Source of the DNA: Thiobacillus sp.
GTDB taxonomy: Bacteria; Pseudomonadota; Gammaproteobacteria; Burkholderiales; Thiobacillaceae
Length of the DNA stretch: 45,602 bases
NCBI GenBank assembly: GCA_030692355.1
Contig: JAUYCF010000065.1
Span: 1-45,602, forward strand
Direction: 5' to 3'
The position numbers and the translations under genes were made by a program. The notes under the pieces were generated by a model that did not search any database, was not told where the DNA came from, and saw only the letters and a program-made list of their open reading frames with translations. Below are positions 43,805 to 45,602 of this stretch, piece by piece (positions within the stretch are counted from its first letter, which is position 1; the number at the start of each line of letters is the position of its first letter).

Positions 43805-45244
43805 TCAGAAATTGAAGTAGATGAATTCGGAATACTTCGAGGCCATCAGACCAAGCAGCGACACCGCGGCCAGCAGCCCATACCCAACGGCCGCGGCGAA
43901 TCCGGGTCTGGCGCCAGACAACAGCAAGGCGTTGCTGTTGCGGCGCAGCAGAACCAGCGCCAGGGCCGCCAGCAGCGCCAGGCCCACCTCGAACCGGCTA
44001 TCCATCAGCCCGGTCCAGCTTTCGAATCGGGGGCCCAGGCTGCCGATCGCATCGAGGCCGGACATTCCGCGCAGCACCTTCAGGGCATCGTCCAGCGTTT
44101 GCGCGCGGAAAAACACCCAGGTCAAATTGATGAAATTGAACGTCAGCAGCCAGGCCAGCAGCGGGGACATGCGCAGCCCGACGCGCTGCCAGAGCCGGTG
44201 TATCACCATTGCCGCACCGTGCAGCCCGCCCCACAGCACGAACATCCAGGTGGCGCCGTGCCAAAGCCCACCCAGCACAAACGTCACCAGCAGGTTGGTC
44301 AGCATGCGGCCGCCCCCGCGCCGGCTGCCGCCCAGCGGGATATAGAGATAATCGCGCAGAAAGCGGCTCAGGGTGATATGCCAGCGCCGCCAGAAATCCT
44401 GGATATTCGTCGCGCGATAGGGCGAATTGAAGTTGAACGGCATGCGGATGTTGAACAGCAGGGCCGCGCCCAGCGCCATATCCGTATAACCGCTGAAATC
44501 GAAATAAATCTGGAACGTATAGGAGAGGCTGGTCACCCAGGCCTCGAAGAAATTCAGGGTTTCGGCCTGATCGAATCCCGCCGTGGCCCAGACCGCGAAG
44601 GTATCCGCGATCAGCACCTTCTTTGCCAGGCCCACGCTGAACAGCATCAAGCCGAGCAGCACATTGCGATAGCGCCGCGCCAGATTCGCGACTGCAGCGA
44701 ACTGCGGCATGATCTCGCCGTGATGAACCACCGGCCCGGCGATGAGATGCGGGAAGAAGGTCACGAACAGCGCATAGTTGAGCAGGTCGTATTCCTTTGC
44801 CTTGCCACGGTAGCTGTCAACCAGATAGGCGATCTGGGTAAAGGTGAAAAAGCTGATCGCCAACGGCAGCACAATGCCGAGCGGATCCGGAGGGGCATCC
44901 ACCAAACGCCCCAGATTGCTCAGGAAAAAATCGGCATATTTATAATAGCCGAGCAGCCCCAGGTTAAAGGCGATGCCTGCCGCAAGCACCCATTCAGGTT
45001 TGAGTGGGCCGCGCGATACGCCAGACACTCTCCTGGCCAGCGCATTTCCGACCGCGAAATTGACCAGAATCGAGATCAGAATCAGCGGTAAATACTGGAC
45101 ATTCCACCAAGCATAAAACACCAGGCTGGCCAACACCAGCCAGCTTTTGCCGGCCACAATCAGGCGTTTTTGATTCAGCCAAAAATAAACCAGAAAGCTT
45201 ATCGGCAGAAAGGCCAGAATGAATTCGAGCGAATTGAATAACAT
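43805..45244 (-). CDS. MBOAT family O-acyltransferase (AlgI-like)
   Basis: Polytopic membrane enzyme of 479 residues, the usual AlgI/DltB-type length. Signature stretches are FNSLEFILAFLPISFLVYF at the start, TFFPHLIAGPVVHH, TFQIYFDFSGYTDMALG, DFWRRWHITLSRFLRDYLYI with PLGG, and the catalytic-His block LGGLWHGATW. It would pass acyl groups across the membrane to the SGNH-like protein encoded next, for O-acylation of the glycan. It is the first gene of the minus-strand locus. No clear Shine-Dalgarno or promoter is visible in the repeat-rich upstream DNA. Confidence 0.94.
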   Translation of the reverse strand: MLFNSLEFILAFLPISFLVYFWLNQKRLIVAGKSWLVLASLVFYAWWNVQYLPLILISILVNFAVGNALARRVSGVSRGPLKPEWVLAAGIAFNLGLLGYYKYADFFLSNLGRLVDAPPDPLGIVLPLAISFFTFTQIAYLVDSYRGKAKEYDLLNYALFVTFFPHLIAGPVVHHGEIMPQFAAVANLARRYRNVLLGLMLFSVGLAKKVLIADTFAVWATAGFDQAETLNFFEAWVTSLSYTFQIYFDFSGYTDMALGAALLFNIRMPFNFNSPYRATNIQDFWRRWHITLSRFLRDYLYIPLGGSRRGGGRMLTNLLVTFVLGGLWHGATWMFVLWGGLHGAAMVIHRLWQRVGLRMSPLLAWLLTFNFINLTWVFFRAQTLDDALKVLRGMSGLDAIGSLGPRFESWTGLMDSRFEVGLALLAALALVLLRRNSNALLLSGARPGFAAAVGYGLLAAVSLLGLMASKYSEFIYFNF

Positions 45245-45602
45245 TCAACCCAGGTTATCCATGAGAGACAAAATATCGCTGTGGGAGCGCGAGGGCGCCA
45301 CTATTTGCGGCCGTACTCGCGCCAGGGGCGGCGGTGCATGTTACCCGAATCGTTATACCGGAAAACACCGGTATCCGGTCTTGCTTTCGGCCGGATGACA
45401 GGCCGCCTGCCCTTTGTAAGAGCGCCTGCAGTCAGGGGCGCGAGGCCGCACCATATGTTCGAAGACCGATGCGCCTAACGCATCCTGCACCCCCGGTAGG
45501 AGCGGGTTTACCCGCGATTGTCGTACCTATCGGGGCTAAAGCCCCTCCTACACGTGGCAGCAGCAGAAGTTTTGTGGGGGCGGGTTTACCCGCGATTGAC
45601 TC
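45245..45602. other. Non-coding right end with REP-like family B repeats
   Basis: No gene is seen. A diverged family-B unit starts at 45281 (GTGGGAGCGCGAGGGCGCC). An inverted pair with 23-nt arms lies at 45496-45518 (GTAGGAGCGGGTTTACCCGC...) and 45529-45551. A further single arm is at 45574-45596. The promoter of the MBOAT-led unit should be in the first ~60 nt, but I cannot pick it. Confidence 0.7.

Noticed and set aside
1-45602. Prophage, insertion sequences or transposases
   Set aside because: No integrase, transposase, phage structural gene or target-site duplication was seen; only small palindromic repeats.

Overview
The window is a GC-rich chromosomal segment whose gene content fits a betaproteobacterium. 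ArgA, a YbiT-type ABC-F protein, DUF971, a Neisseria-style di-haem cytochrome c5 and tRNA-Arg(CCG) all look betaproteobacterial, possibly Nitrosomonadales/Thiobacillus-like; the genus cannot be fixed from sequence alone. Intergenic spaces are filled with several families of palindromic REP-like repeats.

Region 1 (1-12.5 kb) is core or housekeeping DNA. It holds argA (TTG start), a membrane PAS-PAS-GGDEF-EAL protein possibly coupled to a 29-codon leader ORF, ybiT, a convergent fructosamine-kinase-family gene, a DUF971 gene and tRNA-Arg(CCG). It continues with a membrane-anchored di-haem cytochrome c5, a zinc-ribbon/Sel1-repeat protein and a second GGDEF-EAL protein with an NIT-like periplasmic sensor.

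Region 2 (12.6-45.2 kb) is a large surface-polysaccharide (ABC-transporter-dependent O-antigen/capsule-like) locus, nearly all on the minus strand. Reading with transcription from 45.2 kb down it contains: an MBOAT O-acyltransferase with its SGNH-like partner; an acyltransferase-3; the ABC ATPase Wzt with a C-terminal cargo domain; a Kdo-transferase/capsule-synthesis-like protein; a short acyltransferase-3 that lacks its central part; a GT2; a SAM methyltransferase; and a triple-domain GT4-GT2-GT2 protein. Then come three genes carrying SEC-C zinc motifs (a 90-residue protein, a DUF5672-SEC-C-TPR-GT9-like protein and a GT2-TPR-SEC-C-GT4 protein) around a DUF4254 gene. The rest is two related blocks, each starting with a near-duplicate GT2 that has a coiled-coil tail and ending with a large two-module HAD protein, and finally the ABC permease Wzm. 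Wzm and Wzt sit at opposite ends of the locus, about 27 kb apart. Many neighbours overlap by ATGA or close variants, which indicates translational coupling.

Region 3 (19.6-23.2 kb) interrupts the locus between the two GT2/HAD blocks and is the most unusual part. On the plus strand a lipoprotein-like gene resembling an I9-type subtilisin propeptide/inhibitor overlaps (ATGA) a secreted S8 protease. The protease ends in two copies of a four-cysteine domain that I do not recognise. On the minus strand, convergent with it, a third copy of that domain is encoded as a stand-alone secreted protein. Together they look like an exported protease/inhibitor/binding-domain cassette embedded in a glycan locus. 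The function is unknown.
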